In this document: positions 28,103 through 40,613 of the stretch, piece by piece
Position numbering within the stretch: the first letter of the stretch is position 1
Layout: each line of letters opens with the position of its first letter
Source: Dacryopinax spathularia
Taxonomy: Eukaryota; Basidiomycota; Dacrymycetes; Dacrymycetales; Dacrymycetaceae
Reading direction: 5' to 3'
DNA length: 64,000 nucleotides
NCBI GenBank assembly: GCA_037974965.1
Contig: JBBPFI010000003.1
Coordinates: 1,116,001-1,180,000 of the forward strand
Program-made: the position numbers and the translations under genes
The notes under the pieces: model-generated
Told to the model about the DNA's origin: nothing
Database searches by the model: none
What the model saw: the letters and a program-made list of their open reading frames with translations, nothing else

Positions 28103-29296
28103 ATGTCTGCACGAATACTGGGCGTGGTCATGTTTCCGGCGTGCAGGAGGGGATGTTTGGGAGTCCGGAACTCCTCTACTCTCCGGCGCGTACCAGTGCT
28201 CCTGCAAACCTCAGGAGACGTGCACTTCAGCGCGCGGCTGCCTCGGCGCGTCCTTCGCCAACTCCGACTTTCTCCCTTACATACCACTGCTGTCCATCTG
28301 TACGCCACCCAACCGCCTCCAACGCCCTCCCAACCTCCAACCCCGACGCCCTCCTCCTCACAAACCCCACCACCCACACCACCCGAAGCCGACCCCAACT
28401 CCGACCCCGACCCTCCAACCCCCCACGAAAATATCTACACCCTCCCCAACCTCCTCACAACCTCGCGCATTCTCGCCTGCCCCATCCTGGGATACGCGAT
28501 CCTCGAAGGCTCATGGCCGCTCGCTACTGGCTTGCTGGTCTATGCAGGGGTGACAGACTGGCTGGATGGGTGGATGGCCAGGAGATGGGGGATGAGGAGC
28601 GTGTTGGGGACGATTTTGGACCCGGCGGCGGATAAGGCGTTGATGACTACTTTGACTGTTACGTTGGCTATGAAGGGGCTGTTACCAGGTCCGCCTTCCG
28701 CGCTGTTTCTCACCAGAGCGCGGAGAAAGCTGACGAGGAGCGCAGTACCACTGGCAGCAATCATCCTGGGTCGGGATGTGCTGCTCAGCATATCAGCCTT
28801 TTGGTGGCGATATACGTCCCTCCCTCCTCCTGTGCGTCGCCTTCCCCCACTGACCCTCTCCCGTGCCATCTCGTCCTGGTGTCCCCGTCTACCTTGCTGT
28901 CTGAGCTGACAACACGAACAGAAAACATTCGCAAGATACTGGGACTTCTCCATCCCCTCCGCCGAAGTCCGGCCAACGGAGATCAGTAAGGTGCGTTCTG
29001 CACTTCTCCCTCCTGCTCAATGAAGATCATGGGATAAGAGGCTGATCGGGAGCCAGATCAATACCGCACTCCAGCTGCTGCTAATGGGCGTAACGACTGT
29101 CAGCCCGTTAGTGCCGTATGATATCTCGCTGCCTTTGCAGGCGCTGCAGTATGTTTCTCTCTGCTACTTGTGGGATAGCGCTAATCACGGTATGGCTAGG
29201 TGGACCGTGGCGGGAACAACGATCTGGAGCGGTTTGGGGTACCTGTTCAACAATCATAGTGTGCGGTTAGTGGGCAAGACCAAGAGGAAGCCATAA
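28103..29296 (+). CDS. CRD1: Cardiolipin synthase (CDP-alcohol phosphatidyltransferase), mitochondrial
   Basis: About 300 aa. An Arg/Leu/Ser-rich presequence and a Pro/Thr-rich linker precede YTLPNLLTTSRILACPILGY. The CDP-alcohol phosphatidyltransferase signature is complete: DGWMARRWG, then GTILDPAADK, matching D-G-x2-A-R-x8-G-x3-D-x3-D. Splicing gives LLPVPLAAIILGRDVLLSI and SLPPPKTFARYWDFSIP, both typical of Crd1/CLS1, then membrane helices ending LFNNHSVRLVGKTKRKP. The enzyme condenses CDP-diacylglycerol with phosphatidylglycerol in the inner mitochondrial membrane. Introns lie near 28689-28750, 28831-28920, 28991-29057 and 29150-29200. The gene looks intact. Confidence 0.92.
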
Positions 29297-29477
29297 TGCC
29301 TCATTTGTGGCGCATACATTTGCTTGTCTGGCTTTCTGTGGGGGTATGTGATAATGTCGATTTAATACTGGATCCTGCGGGTTTATATAATACAATACTA
29401 CACGTGTTTATGAGGCCAAAAACAACAAAAGAAACGTCACAAAGAAAGAAGCACGGAAAGAAGAGGAAAGCAGAGGA

Positions 29478-32400
29478 TCAAGCAGCTGTTCGCCGCCGGC
29501 GGGCGTCGTCCAGCGCTGCGTACATGTTCGGTCGATGAGCCTTCTTGGCTTGCCATTCCTCGGTGCACCGCCTGTTCAGAAGTCAGGAACCTCGACTAAA
29601 CGCCGGCTGAAGCGGTACGTACCGAAGTCTGAGCATGAAGATCACTGCTTGGGCCGCATTGCGCAAAGTCGGTGCCTTTTCTGGGTGGTGCGACTTGGCC
29701 AGCAGGGCCACTGCTTTGGAGATCCTGCTACACGGTTGAGCGTAGAAGAATGGGAAGAAGACAGCTGCTTACGGCTGATTGGCAGTCTTCGCCAGCGTGC
29801 CGAGGAGATATCGTTTCTGGTATGCGAGGTCCATCCGGAAGACGGTCTCGCGTTTGTAGATGTCCTTGACATACTGGATTTGGACAAGCAGGCCTTTGCA
29901 TTCTTTTTTGTGTTGGCTGCGAAGGCGTTCGACTTCTGCGGGATCACTGCTCTCCTGTTAGTCGGCTGCTGATGCCGGGGATATGGCACTTACGAAGCGC
30001 ATATATGCTCAGTCAACGCGGCCTCCCATCGGCGTGCTTCTGCTTGCGCTGCACCGAGCTGCTCCTTAATCAGGCGAACTTCGGTGGCATCTCGTTGCCG
30101 TTGTCGCTCGCTTTGCACCTTCTCTTCCGCCCTTCTGGCCTCGAGGCGATCTTTCTCCGCTTGCATGTTCGAGAGATCCTGGCCGAACCGATCAGCCTCC
30201 CTGCGAAGTCGGTCTAAATCGGTGTCGAGCTCTCGGATCATGCGTTGGATTGCTTGACGATCTTCATTACCTCGCTCTCTCCCCCGAATAGCAGACTGGA
30301 GCTTCTCTGTGAGACGATCGACCTCTCCCTGGTAGCGTGCAACCATGGCCTCATGTTCAGCTCGCTCCCTTTCCAGCTGACCGCGAACGTTGGCGTTGTC
30401 CGTTTCAGCAGCCTTCAATGCCGTTTGGGCGCGACGTTGTCCTTCTTCATCTTCAGCTTGACCTTGCCTCCACTGCCTCCGCTCCATAGACATGTCTCGC
30501 TTAAGGGCTTCAAGCTCGCTGTTCAATTGTGCAACCTCCTGCTCCCGGTGCGCCAGATGGTTAACTTCCTTTTGCAGCTGTTGCCTCTTCTCGATTTCGT
30601 CTTGCAGACGCCGAAGGATCTCGTTGTTCCGACCGAACGCATCTTGAAGTCCGTCCAGTTCGTCGTCAACTTTGCGTTCTTTCGTAGCAACTTCTTCTCT
30701 GAGACGTTGAATCTCCTGAACAAGCGGCGCAACGTGGGCGGCCCCAAATGTGGTGTTTTGCAGCCAAGAAAGCTGAAGAATATGTCAGGTGGGTGAGTTG
30801 GACTCGGTCTAGGAGCTTACCTCTTTTAGGGGAGTACCAGGGGTAGCTGGGATCTTCAACGCTTGAATCGACTTATGGACAGCACTCGGAGTAAGCTCCA
30901 CGGTCGTATTCTTCCGAGCTGGCGTCTGCATCTTCTCCACTGTCGTGAACATTCTGAGGGCATCCTTCAACTGAGCGTTCTGTTCTTCGAGTTCTCGCTT
31001 CTCAACCCGGAGCGCGCTCAAGATCGCATCCGTGGATGTTCGGTTTCCAAGCTGCTGCCTGACCTTGCCTAGCTCGCGGTAGGCCTCGTCCAACTGGTCT
31101 TGCAGAACCGCTACCTCCTCTTCAAGCTCCTTCGACGGGAGCGCGCGGGACTCGGTATGGGCTTGCGAAGGTGAATCGGGTCTTAGCCGTTGGGCGAGCT
31201 CGAGCTCTTCCTCCTTGTCTTTCAGGGAAGCCTCGAGTTCCTGGATGGCGTCGTGACAAGAAGCCAGCTCCTCGGAGAGATCGCTTATACTAGTGCGCAG
31301 AGAATCCAGCTCTGCCTCCTTGCTTGCGATGAGCAAGCGTTGATCGGATATCGTGGCTTCGGCCGCGTCAAGCCGCGGCTGTAAGGCACGAAGTCGATCG
31401 ACCTCCTCGCTAAGGCGGTCCACCTCGGCAGAAGCTTTGTTGGCCAAAGAGTCGCTTGACTTCACCGCACGCTTCATGTCGTCGATGTTGGACTCGGCAT
31501 CACGCAAGCGCGCTGCCGCCTCTTCCCTTTCCGAATCGCGCTCTTGACGTTCGCGTTGCAGCCGGTCTTGTAAGGCTTTCACCCTTTGTGTCTCGGTAGA
31601 CGCTTCGTCGGCGAGTTTCTCCTTCAGGGTTTGGAGCTCCCTGTCCTTTTCCGCAATTTGCCCCTCGAGCTCTTTGACGATGGCATCAATACCTTCTTCA
31701 GCAAGTTTCGCCTCTTGCTCATGTCTGGTCTGAGCTTCTGCCCTCTCCTGAGCCTCTTGTCTCGCTTTCTCGGCCCAGTGTTCGGAGTCAGCCCGTGCGT
31801 GCTCGAGGTCACGGGTAAGACTGCGCAACTTCGCTTCCCACTCGCTTTCCTTCCTCGCAGCGTTCAAGGTGAGTCCCTTGACTTCGTCCTCAAGTCGCTC
31901 TCGCTCGGCGTGAGCTGCGTCCAGTTCTTCCCGCAAGCTTGCGACGACGTAATGCCATTCTTCGGCCTGCGCAACCGATTCCTCGTGGATGGAAGAGTTA
32001 TGTACGCTTAGGGATTTGCGTGCGCTCGATTCGCTGTGGTGACTGCCGCTCAAAGACGCTTCGTATTCCTTCAGGGCCAGATGCAACCCCAGATTTTCCT
32101 CCACCAGCTTCTCGTTGAGCTTGTGTAGGTAGCCGTTCATCTTTGCTACGTTGAACCTCGTTTCGCCAATGGCGGGATCGAAACTTGTATTGGCTTTGAG
32201 ATTGGTCGTCAAGTCATTGTTCGTCGACGGCGTTGAGGTAGTGGCCGACGCAAAGGAGGCTCGCCTCTCGAGAGATACTCGTATCAATGGATGCGGAGTC
32301 CGACGAACGGGGGCCCTATAAGGATGTGGAGTGGCCTTGATCCTGGGTTTCGCGCTTGAAAGAACAGACAGAACGTATGAAGCACGTCGACTTGTGGCAG

Positions 32401-33560
32401 AATGAGAGCTAGAAGCCAGTGGAGTACGTGGAACGGATGTAATGGTCGTGAAGTGAGAGTCCATCTGGGAGGTGTCGGGAATTGGTGGCAGCTTCGACAA
32501 TGAAGATGACTTCGTTTGCTGGTTCTCTGGCGCCGAAGCCGGAGAACTGGAGAAGGCTCTCTTCATGTGGGAGGTATCGCGTTTTTGGTGGGGGGTATCT
32601 TGAGGAAGCGTTATATCCAGGGATAGGTTGACTGCATCTGCGGTCGTCTCTTTCTCCTTCGACAATTGTCGTTGTTCTTCCTCCGAAAGGTTGGAAAATG
32701 ACGAGTCGGACAGAACTGAGACCACTCGCTTTGCAGTATGGAAAGACGACCGCCGACGCGTATTGATATTCTTCATCGGATCTCTTGGTGAAGGCTAAGG
32801 CGACAGATCAGACCGTTTCATTTCCTGAGTAATATTGGCGTACCATAGGCGCAGAATGTACGCTGACCTGGTACTCCTCGTATTCTGGTACGGCGCCAGA
32901 GACGAACGATTCTTGAGCTTCATGCAGTTCGTCGGACTTGACACTCTGCTCGGCCTGATCCTCCTTGACTTTGACGGTGCTTTCCCTTTCCTCTGCCGCA
33001 TCGTCTTCTGCGAAGGACGCCTCCAGATTCTCACTGACATCGCCGCCACGGCCTCTCTCCACTTCTGTGCGAGATCCATAGCTGGATTTATTTCCTCCTG
33101 CCCGTATGGTGGATGCAGCGGAAGACTCTACCGGGCTGGTGCGGAAGCTGAACTCCCTTTGACCTCCTCTGGGTAACATCGATGTATGCGGGGTGCCAGC
33201 CAACCTGGACTGCGAGCTTGAGGGATGCATGGCGTCTGCAGCCGGCCGTGATCCGTACCCTCGCAGGTTACTCGATACTACAGGAGTGGTCGTTACTCGA
33301 GTTGCGGGTTCCTCGGACCCAGTTGGGTCGGTGGGAAAGGATGTGATCGAGCGCTCGGCAGAGTCGGAGGGCGTAACAGATGGGTACATCGGGTCGCCAG
33401 GACCGTCCTCAGACTCGTTCATAGGGAAGCTTGGAAGTGAGGGCATTTCCACCAGACTGGCCTCGTCGATACGCCGCATGATGCGCGAGGGTGTCTCCAG
33501 AGTGGCCATGTTGAGCTGTGGTGGACAGACGATGAGGTCGACGTCAGGGACGATGTCCAA
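29478..33560 (-). CDS. PACT-domain coiled-coil spindle-pole/centrosome scaffold (pericentrin/Pcp1-like)
   Basis: About 1,290 aa. A disordered N-terminal exon (MDIVPDVDLIVCPPQL start) joins at about 32793-32840 to a second exon of about 655 aa. This carries a conserved block FNVAKMNGYLHKLNEKLVEE and then very long heptad-rich coiled coil (to about 30000). After two more introns the C-terminus reads KECKGLLVQIQYVKDIYKRE, RMDLAYQKRYLLG and AAQAVIFMLRLRRCTEEW, the pattern of the PACT domain (PF10495) that anchors pericentrin, AKAP450 and Pcp1 to centrosomes or spindle pole bodies and binds calmodulin. Stop at 29478-29480. Expected role: scaffold recruiting gamma-tubulin complexes. Convergent with CRD1, about 180 bp apart. 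Confidence 0.82.
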
Positions 33561-34474
33561 CGCGTCTGCCGTTGCAGCGACGCGTCACAGCCACATTGAT
33601 TTTAGGTATCACGTGATTGGGACGACCCCCTTTTCCCCTCTCTCCACCTGTCCGCGGTTCGCTGTCAGCCCACTTCCTTCCCCTTCGCCTGGTTGGGAGA
33701 TGATCCGACTAATCACCGAGAATGACTCTTTTGAACATGGCCAGAGCAAATTGGGCAGCCTCGCGGTCACTCTGGTCGACAATCGAGCAACCTTCGTTAT
33801 GGCCGGTTCATCTTGCTAATTCGAGATGCACACCGACAGGGTGTTGGTCATCCATTGCTTCTTGGGGCCGAATTCTCGCTCGAAGGGCAGTACCATGCGC
33901 TTCTGCGCGGCAGAAGGCGGGTGCCGTCAGATTCATCCCCAAGATTCCGACGGATAGCTCCTGACCCCGGCATGGGGTGCTTCTATCGCTTCATCTGTTT
34001 ACCGACATGGACGTGACCCGATACTTTTTCGTGACAGTCCAACGAACGTTTTGGCTGTCGCAGCGATGCATGATCAGGGCGATCAGAGCCAATAAGCGCT
34101 TATCTCTTTGCAGTGAATGCATTGTTTGCACCTCTTCGGCGACCTCTTCTGCGATCAGGATCTATCGCGGGAGCCATTCTATGTCCTTTTGTGCTCTGCA
34201 CAGCCTCGAGCTCTACCCACGACATCATTCCATCAGAGGCGACCGAACGCACCCTTCGACGCCTGTCTCCGATATCTCGATAATCTACGCGGAAGTTGCT
34301 GGGCTCGTTGACTGCTCCATTTGTACCTTACAACCTCGCCATCCCTTCGGTCCGGGTGTCAAGGCAAAAGTGCGATAAATGGGCAGCTAGGTGTGTGTCC
34401 TCCGCCTCCCCTCTGTCACTCACCACTCCTCCAACCCTCGTTCCCGTCCCTCCTCCCTACCTCCATACAAACCA
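33561..34474. promoter_or_regulatory. Divergent intergenic region
   Basis: About 900 bp between the pericentrin-like gene and the plus-strand gene at 34475. A CACGTG E-box lies near 33610, about 50 bp from the scaffold start. No coding frame is convincing. Confidence 0.35.
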
Positions 34475-36152
34475 ATGGCGGATCACTTGAGATGGCAACC
34501 TCCCCTCCCTAGTTTGTCTGGCAAGGCGGCTAGTCGCAATCAGCAGGTCTTCATTGATATCTTCGCACCTGGACCTGCTCCAGTAGGCCTTCTCGTTCTC
34601 TGTGCCCATAGGATTAGCTCTGATTGCTTTCCTGGCAGGCCTTTCTCACCCCTTTGGAAGAGCTCGCCCACGAGAACTACCGAATCTTGACCATTGAATC
34701 ACGGTGCTGCACGTTTTGCACACGCGTCTTTCGTGCGTAGCAGCTTACGTCATGAAAGAGTACCCCCCCTGAACTTCTTGCTCTAGCTCATCCGACAGCT
34801 TTACGGAAGCATCTCAGCGAAGGTACGGTTCAGTGTAAGAAAGCTCAGTCCACCCAGCGTCATGGAGGGCCCCGCTTCATCTTTTTTGGTTGGAAGTACA
34901 GTGAGTGGACTTCCAGAGCGTCCCAAGATGTCTTCTCAATCCTTCCCCAAGGTCAGGGATCCATCGACCCCGCTATCCGAAAGCCGCTTATGCATACAAA
35001 GTATGCGAAGCTTGAAGAACTCCAGAACCTCAATCACCCGCAGAAAGACGTGTGGCTAACAAAGGTTTTCCCGACGGTACAATCGCATTCACATGTTCTC
35101 ATGGTCCACGTACTGATGGCTTCACTAGGAGCTGCCTTCTCAAGGATCGAATGCAGCCTCTCCAGCAATTTCGAGTGGGAGTCAGCCACGCAGCACTGGC
35201 GTGGATGAAGCTGCCCCCTTGTCCCCCACAATTATAAGGACGCCTGCGGCCGATCGGCAGGGGTCCACTCGCGACCTGTCCTCCATGACTCCGAGCTCGG
35301 CCACTGCCCGGAACTTTGGAACGAACGCGACGCCTAATCTGGGGCCCGATCAGCCGCTATTGGTTCGCGCCGAGTCTGTCATCTCATCGGAATCCGAATC
35401 GGGGGACGAAACGCCTGCTACCCATTACATTCCGAGCATTCATCTTCCCAACTGGGAGGACGGTTTCGCAACTATTCCCTTTCACCAACAGTACGTACTC
35501 CTTTCGTTGGTCATTTGCCCATCATGACATTCATGTTGCTAGGCAAATGCTGCCACATGACATGCAAGGTTACGTAACTCCCCTACGACGGGATCGGAAC
35601 TTCTTCAAGCATTTCCTCCTGGTCGAGCTCGAAGCGATCAAGACAGCTAATAATGAGTACTTCAATACTCCAACCAGCGAGGCCGATCAAGCAATGCGCC
35701 GTCGTTGGGACCGTCCCTTGCATATTTCGAGCCCGGCCTCGCCCTACATCAATGCTGAATTCGTTCCTCCGAACGATACCAATCGGTCGTTCTTCGATTG
35801 GTATGCACAGCAAGTGCTGAAGAGCGAGCGATACCCGGATGGATCGTTACGCCCTACCGCCGAGAACTCGCCCTCGCTTCTCAGCTCACCCTGGGCTCGA
35901 AATGCAGATACCGAGCCCCCGCCGCCCGAGATGGTCGCTATGTTCGGTATCGGTGGTCAGCTCGAACCACAGCAGCCGATTCTTCCTTACACAACAGCGT
36001 ATCATGACCCAGGACAACTTTCTTCTATCTTGCCGGTCACCCCAAATTCCTTTTTGGCACCTAACGACCTCAACGGGACTCCTGGACCCGACTTCCATGC
36101 CAACCCGAACGCTTCCGCCCATAACCCATTCTACCACGATTGGTCGTTGTAG
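34475..36152 (+). CDS. Unassigned protein, about 520 aa, nuclear-type low complexity
   Basis: Start MADHLRWQPPLPSLSGKAAS at 34475. Exons join by GT-AG introns near 34600-34650, 34730-34787, 35076-35130 and 35491-35542. The N-terminal half has ESRCCTFCTRVF (three Cys), then a conserved-looking region RFIFFGWKYSEWTSRASQD and a basic stretch KYAKLEELQNLNHPQKDVWL. A Ser/Thr/Pro-rich linker follows, then a helical block RDRNFFKHFLLVELEAIKTA with FFDWYAQQVLKSERYPDG. The last third is Pro/Asn-rich, ending NPFYHDWSL. I recognise no family; a transcriptional regulator is possible but not shown. Confidence 0.65.
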
Positions 36153-37308
36153 TCGGACTACTGGTCTCCTCGTCCACTCTCCCGCTTCAGGGTATTGTGG
36201 CTGGTCACGTTCTCTCATTACGAAGCTGATACGAGTATGATTATGATTCCGCAACCTTGGCTGTGTTTGATTTCGTTCTTTCGTTCCTTGTACATCAGAG
36301 TATTCTACCGTAGTATTGACTTTCTTCGCCCAGGATGATTTCTTGTGTGGCCGGATGACTAAACAAGGACAATGATATGACTCAACAAGCTTGGTATAAC
36401 TACGTGATTGTAACCAAGATTACGGCTCAAGTGAGCCATTGATTAAGGGCATTCTCGAGCCACTGGTAAGGAGTCATCAGCACTTTGGCAACAAATGGGT
36501 CTACCCAAATTCGAGGAGGGATAGTGGAGGGCCGTTCCAGCCATACACACAGCCCACTGTTCTAGAACTGCTGCCCCAAACTGGGAGGGCAAGTACAGTC
36601 GCGGGATCATCACGCAACACAGGAAGGCGGTTCCTCTGATGGTTGACAATAATCAGGACGGGTCGGAAACCCGACCGCGGCAGTCGCTGTCCGCATATGA
36701 TAGGGCCCTATACTGATCTGTAGATGCGAGAAGATGGCAGGGGACAGCAACAGCCGCGTTTGTGTGTGTCCTCGTACTGATCCAGGCTTGGAGACGATGT
36801 GCGACGTCATCCGTTCCTGAGCTGACTGCGCTTGCACGCTTTGATCTTTCGGCACGTTCGAAATAGCAAAGGAGCAAAAGGGAGTTCCGAATGCGGCATT
36901 TCTCGATGTGGGAAAAGGTTGAGAAGCGTCAGAACACCGTTGCAGGTATCCGGTCGGAGAGCACAAAGATGGTATCCGTCCCGGGATCGGGGTGAACTTT
37001 CGGCTTTCTCCTGATTTCTGGATATTCTTTGTCCAAATACCAAACAGGTGGATGCCGTCCTTTTCCCGACTTCTGTTATGAGCAAAGCACAGCGGTCACC
37101 ACAGCCTTGTGAAGACTGGCCGAAAAAGGTGGACGCGGAGAAAAGTGTGGCCCACGTGGCGTCTTCGGCACCGCGTTTTGAAGGCGCGTCTGGAGTTCGC
37201 CACCTTCACCTGTGAGCCAGTAGACGGTCTGGCATCACTCTCAACACTCTGCTATCATCAGTCAACAATCTCTCAGTCTCCAACTTAAGCTATATTCGTG
37301 TCAGCGCC
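36153..37308. other. Intergenic stretch, no gene seen
   Basis: About 1.15 kb between two plus-strand genes. Only short frames without recognisable content. Confidence 0.3.
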
Positions 37309-38740
37309 ATGTTTCAGCAACCTCAGACGCCTTACAACCAATATGGGTCCCAAGCCCAGCAGCAGCAGAATTTCAACACGCCTCCGGGCTTCCTCCAGTC
37401 TGGAGGAGCCGCCAACCGTTCCTCTCAGTTGTTCCAATCCCCTTCACAATCCAATGTACCCCGAGCAGCCGAACAGCCCAAAGAAGCTATCAACGCCTCT
37501 AACGTTCAAACGACCTATATTCCGGGATATCTGATTGCATCGCAGTCAGGGAGGGTGCGTGTTCGCGCCGATCTTACATGCGTTGATCTCAACAAAGGCC
37601 AATTTAGGGACCACCAGCATCTGCATGGGCCACACCCTCTGCGAAAGAGCCTACGCCGACAAAGGAAGACGAAAATCCTTTTGCTAAGGAAGCCCCGATC
37701 TTTAGAGATACCAGGGGTGCATCAACCTCTTTCAATGCTGGCAGCCCCTACAATGCCAGAAGCAGCTATTCGTTGGCAAAGGCGTGCGTCCCTTCTCGAT
37801 CTCGGTGCTGCATTGCCTGACCTCTTTCAGAACCCCTCGCCGGTCTCCTGGCGAGCGTCAGACGCCGTACTCTCCTGAATACACCCGCAATTCCCCTCCC
37901 TCCGATGAGGATTCCGTTCCTCAGGTCTCCCTGACCGATATCGCCCCGATCCCTCGCCGTACACGATCCACGACCGCCCCGGATGACAGCACTTTCTCGC
38001 TTGCAGCTTCTGAGATCAGCACGGCCGGAACCGTGAAGCCTATCAAACTTGTCGTTTTCGGATATCCTGCACACTTGACGACAAGGATGCTCAAGGAGTT
38101 CACCAGTTTCGGTAAAGATCAAGTTTTGAGTCAGGAGATGGGGCCAGAGGGAAGCAACTACTTCGTGGTCGGGTATAGAGATCCTGCGGTGGCAGCTCGG
38201 CTAGCACGAAGGAATGGAGAGCTCATTGATGGCATCTACCGTATCGGGGTTGCCTATCAGGTGCGCATATATTCGACTACCGGATTCTGCGCATATACTC
38301 ACATCGTACTCTAGGATCCCAGACAACAGCCGGCGGAAAGCATGCTCGGCACTTCAACTTCTCCTGCGCCCGATGCGAGCATGCTCTCGACGACCGGTAG
38401 CGTGCTCACGGCGGGCAACGCGTCTCTCGCTCCAGGTCACCACTTGCAAACTCGCGCCTCCAACGTGTCACTCGCTAACACGTCCGCACTCCTTCCCGAT
38501 CCGCCAAAGAAGGGTACGTTAGAATGGATCACCAGCTTCTTCGCCGCCCCTGCGCCGGCTCAAAATTCTGGGCAAATCTTGCCGCCTGCTCTGGCTGGTG
38601 CACCCGCTCCCGTACCGGCAGCGGCGGGTGCTGTTGTTCAGGGCGCGCAGGCGGCAGGGAACGCTGTGCAGCAGGCAAGCTCGTCATGGGGTGTTACAAA
38701 CGCCGTGAACAAGGTGTCAGAGCTGGTGTTCGGCTGGTGA
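37309..38740 (+). CDS. NUP53: Nucleoporin Nup53/Nup35
   Basis: About 425 aa over four exons. Start MFQQPQTPYNQYGSQAQQQQ. The Gln/Asn/Ser-rich N-terminus contains TTYIPGYLIASQSGR and a Pro/Thr region with KEDENPFAKEAPIFRD. The MPPN (RRM-like, dimerising) domain reads VVFGYPAHLTTRMLKEFTSF, then NYFVVGYRDPAVAARLARRN and GIYRIGVAYQ. The protein ends NAVNKVSELVFGW, the amphipathic C-terminal helix with terminal Trp by which Nup53 contacts the nuclear envelope. It acts in the inner ring of the nuclear pore. Introns at about 37555-37610, 37786-37830 and 38262-38313. Confidence 0.92.
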
Positions 38741-39121
38741 TCTGGATCCCATACCACATTGCATTTTCTTGTTGATTCCGTGAGATGTTGGCTCCCGATT
38801 TGTAGTCTGTTTGTCTGTTTCCGCGACGCTCGGTAAGTCACTCGTTTCGTATGTGCACATTGTCTGCAGCACCTGGATACCCTCTATAATCATTGCTGAA
38901 TGTTAATATTTGATGATGATAATTGGACACTTCTAGGAATAGAGTTGACGCTTGGCAATGCCGCCCGATAATACAGGCCACAAACGCGGGGCACAGTCAC
39001 ACGCGCTTCCAAAACCAACAGTCACAAATTGCGCGGAGAATTTGGTCTTCAGCAGCCACACTCCCCCTCATACTCCACTTCAATCTCTCCGGCCCCAAGC
39101 GGGATCCTTGACGGATACAGC

Positions 39122-40024
39122 ATGTCAAACCCCCTCCCCCCCATCGACCCCACCGAAGCTTGCTGGAAACAACGGCGGCACCTGTTCACCCACCTGTTGC
39201 TCGACCCCCTCCTCCAGCCGAACAAACCCAAGCCCCACCTCCTTTCAGGACTACGAACGCCAAACAGCAGACTGGGCACGCCCGCCTGACCGGGATATAC
39301 GCGTGGGACGCGCGTCGGGCGCAGGACTGGGAGTTCGTGAAAGGTGGGATTGAGGCTCTGGTTAAGGAGTATGAGGAGGCTTCGTCGAAGGAGGATGTAT
39401 GCAGGTATGATTTTGTGCTCCGTCTGCGGGGCTTGCCGCAGGCCAGGGGTGGGGAATGCGGGCTTGACATCGGGACAGCAAACGAAGAGTCGTCTGGGCT
39501 GTGATGACTGTACAGGAGTTGTTGCAGGCGTACTGTTCGGTCAATGGGCTCTGGGGGACGTTGAGGCCGAGGATGTTGACGAAGAAGAGAGAGCTGATAG
39601 CTTGATCAAATGCAGAGTCTCGACCCCACTGATAAATAAACCTTAGTCTCCCGCCTGACGAAAGGCAGGGATATGGCTCGCCCGACTGGGACGAGAAGGA
39701 CGAATATGCTTTCGAGGAGGACATGACCCAACACGGGTGCGTCGCCCACCGTTACAGGACCAATCTTCGTCCTATGGTTCTGCCCAGTGCGAACTCCGCA
39801 GGAACTACGATGCCAGGCCCTTGAAACTCCCGGACGTCTTCGAGGCTGGCGAGATCCCGTACCGGAAGGAGGACGGGTCGTTGTCCTCTTTTTGGTTGAT
39901 CCAGCATGTCGAGGTGCTCGATCATGAGCATCAGAGGTTCGTGTCGACATTCGTCATAAAGGAAGGCGATGCGGAGCGTGAAGTTACGCGAGAGGAGCTC
40001 CTTGTCATGTATTATAGCCTTTAG
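39122..40024 (+). CDS. Unassigned multi-exon protein
   Basis: Start MSNPLPPIDPTEACWKQRRH. With introns near 39190-39250, 39404-39470 and 39577-39650 the frame continues as ARLTGIYAWDARRAQDWEFV, then VVWAVMTVQELLQAYCSVNG, then YGSPDWDEKDEYAFEEDM, then FWLIQHVEVLDHEHQRFVST, ending REELLVMYYSL. The acidic, Trp-containing sequence looks coding, but one proposed donor (GTTGAC near 39577) is weak. No family recognised. Convergent with the DUF836 gene 57 bp downstream. Confidence 0.5.
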
Positions 40025-40081
40025 GACGCCGATGAGCGAGCGAGCGGCGCCGAGGAATGGACCGTGCATAATCCAAGACCG

Positions 40082-40448
40082 TCATTCATTCTCTGGCTGG
40101 CTTCTCGACCGTGTCCCTTCTTCCCACGTAGCCTTCCACTCCTCTAGCCTGGCAGCGAGTCGATCCGGGTCCACCCGATGCTTCATGATCATCTTGTCCT
40201 CGAGATGAAGCACTGGGATGTCATATTGATACAGCCGCTTCCATTTCTCTTGACCGGGATCTTGGATATCGATGAGGTCGAGGTGGAAGGGAGATCGGAG
40301 TTTTACTTTGGCTAGTTCTTCTTTTGCGACCTGGGAATGCGATTCAGAAACAGCTGGGATAGTAAAGTCGACGCGCAGGACGAACGTCGCAGAGAGAGCA
40401 GAATGGCCCAGTGAAAAGCGTTAACCTCGGTAGACGCGCCCTGCTCAT
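40082..40448 (-). CDS. Glutaredoxin-like protein (DUF836, PF05768)
   Basis: Two exons (40386-40448 and 40082-40330, 55-bp intron) give about 103 aa. The N-terminus LPRLTLFTGPFCSLCDVAKE has the family's CxxC-type motif (CSLC). It is followed by FHLDLIDIQDPGQEKW, the cis-Pro region YQYDIPVLHLED and RVDPDRLAARLEEW. Start at 40448 (MSRARLPRLTLF), stop at 40082-40084. Related fungal proteins (yeast YDR286C type) are small thiol-redox proteins of uncertain substrate. Confidence 0.85.
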
Positions 40449-40613
40449 CTACCCAAGTCGTGCGCCACTAGCCAGCAATCGAGCCACGTATAAGAAAGCA
40501 GCGAGCCTCGTGCTTGTCCTTCTTTGATGACGATGCTGGTAACTATATGAAGACCAAAGCTGCGACAGGTGTAGTAGTTACGGCGTGCAGAGAACAGAGC
40601 GTGAATGAACGTA

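Noticed and set aside
31586-32011. 141-aa plus-strand frame
   Set aside because: Leu/Phe-rich antisense shadow of the coiled-coil exon of the pericentrin-like gene.
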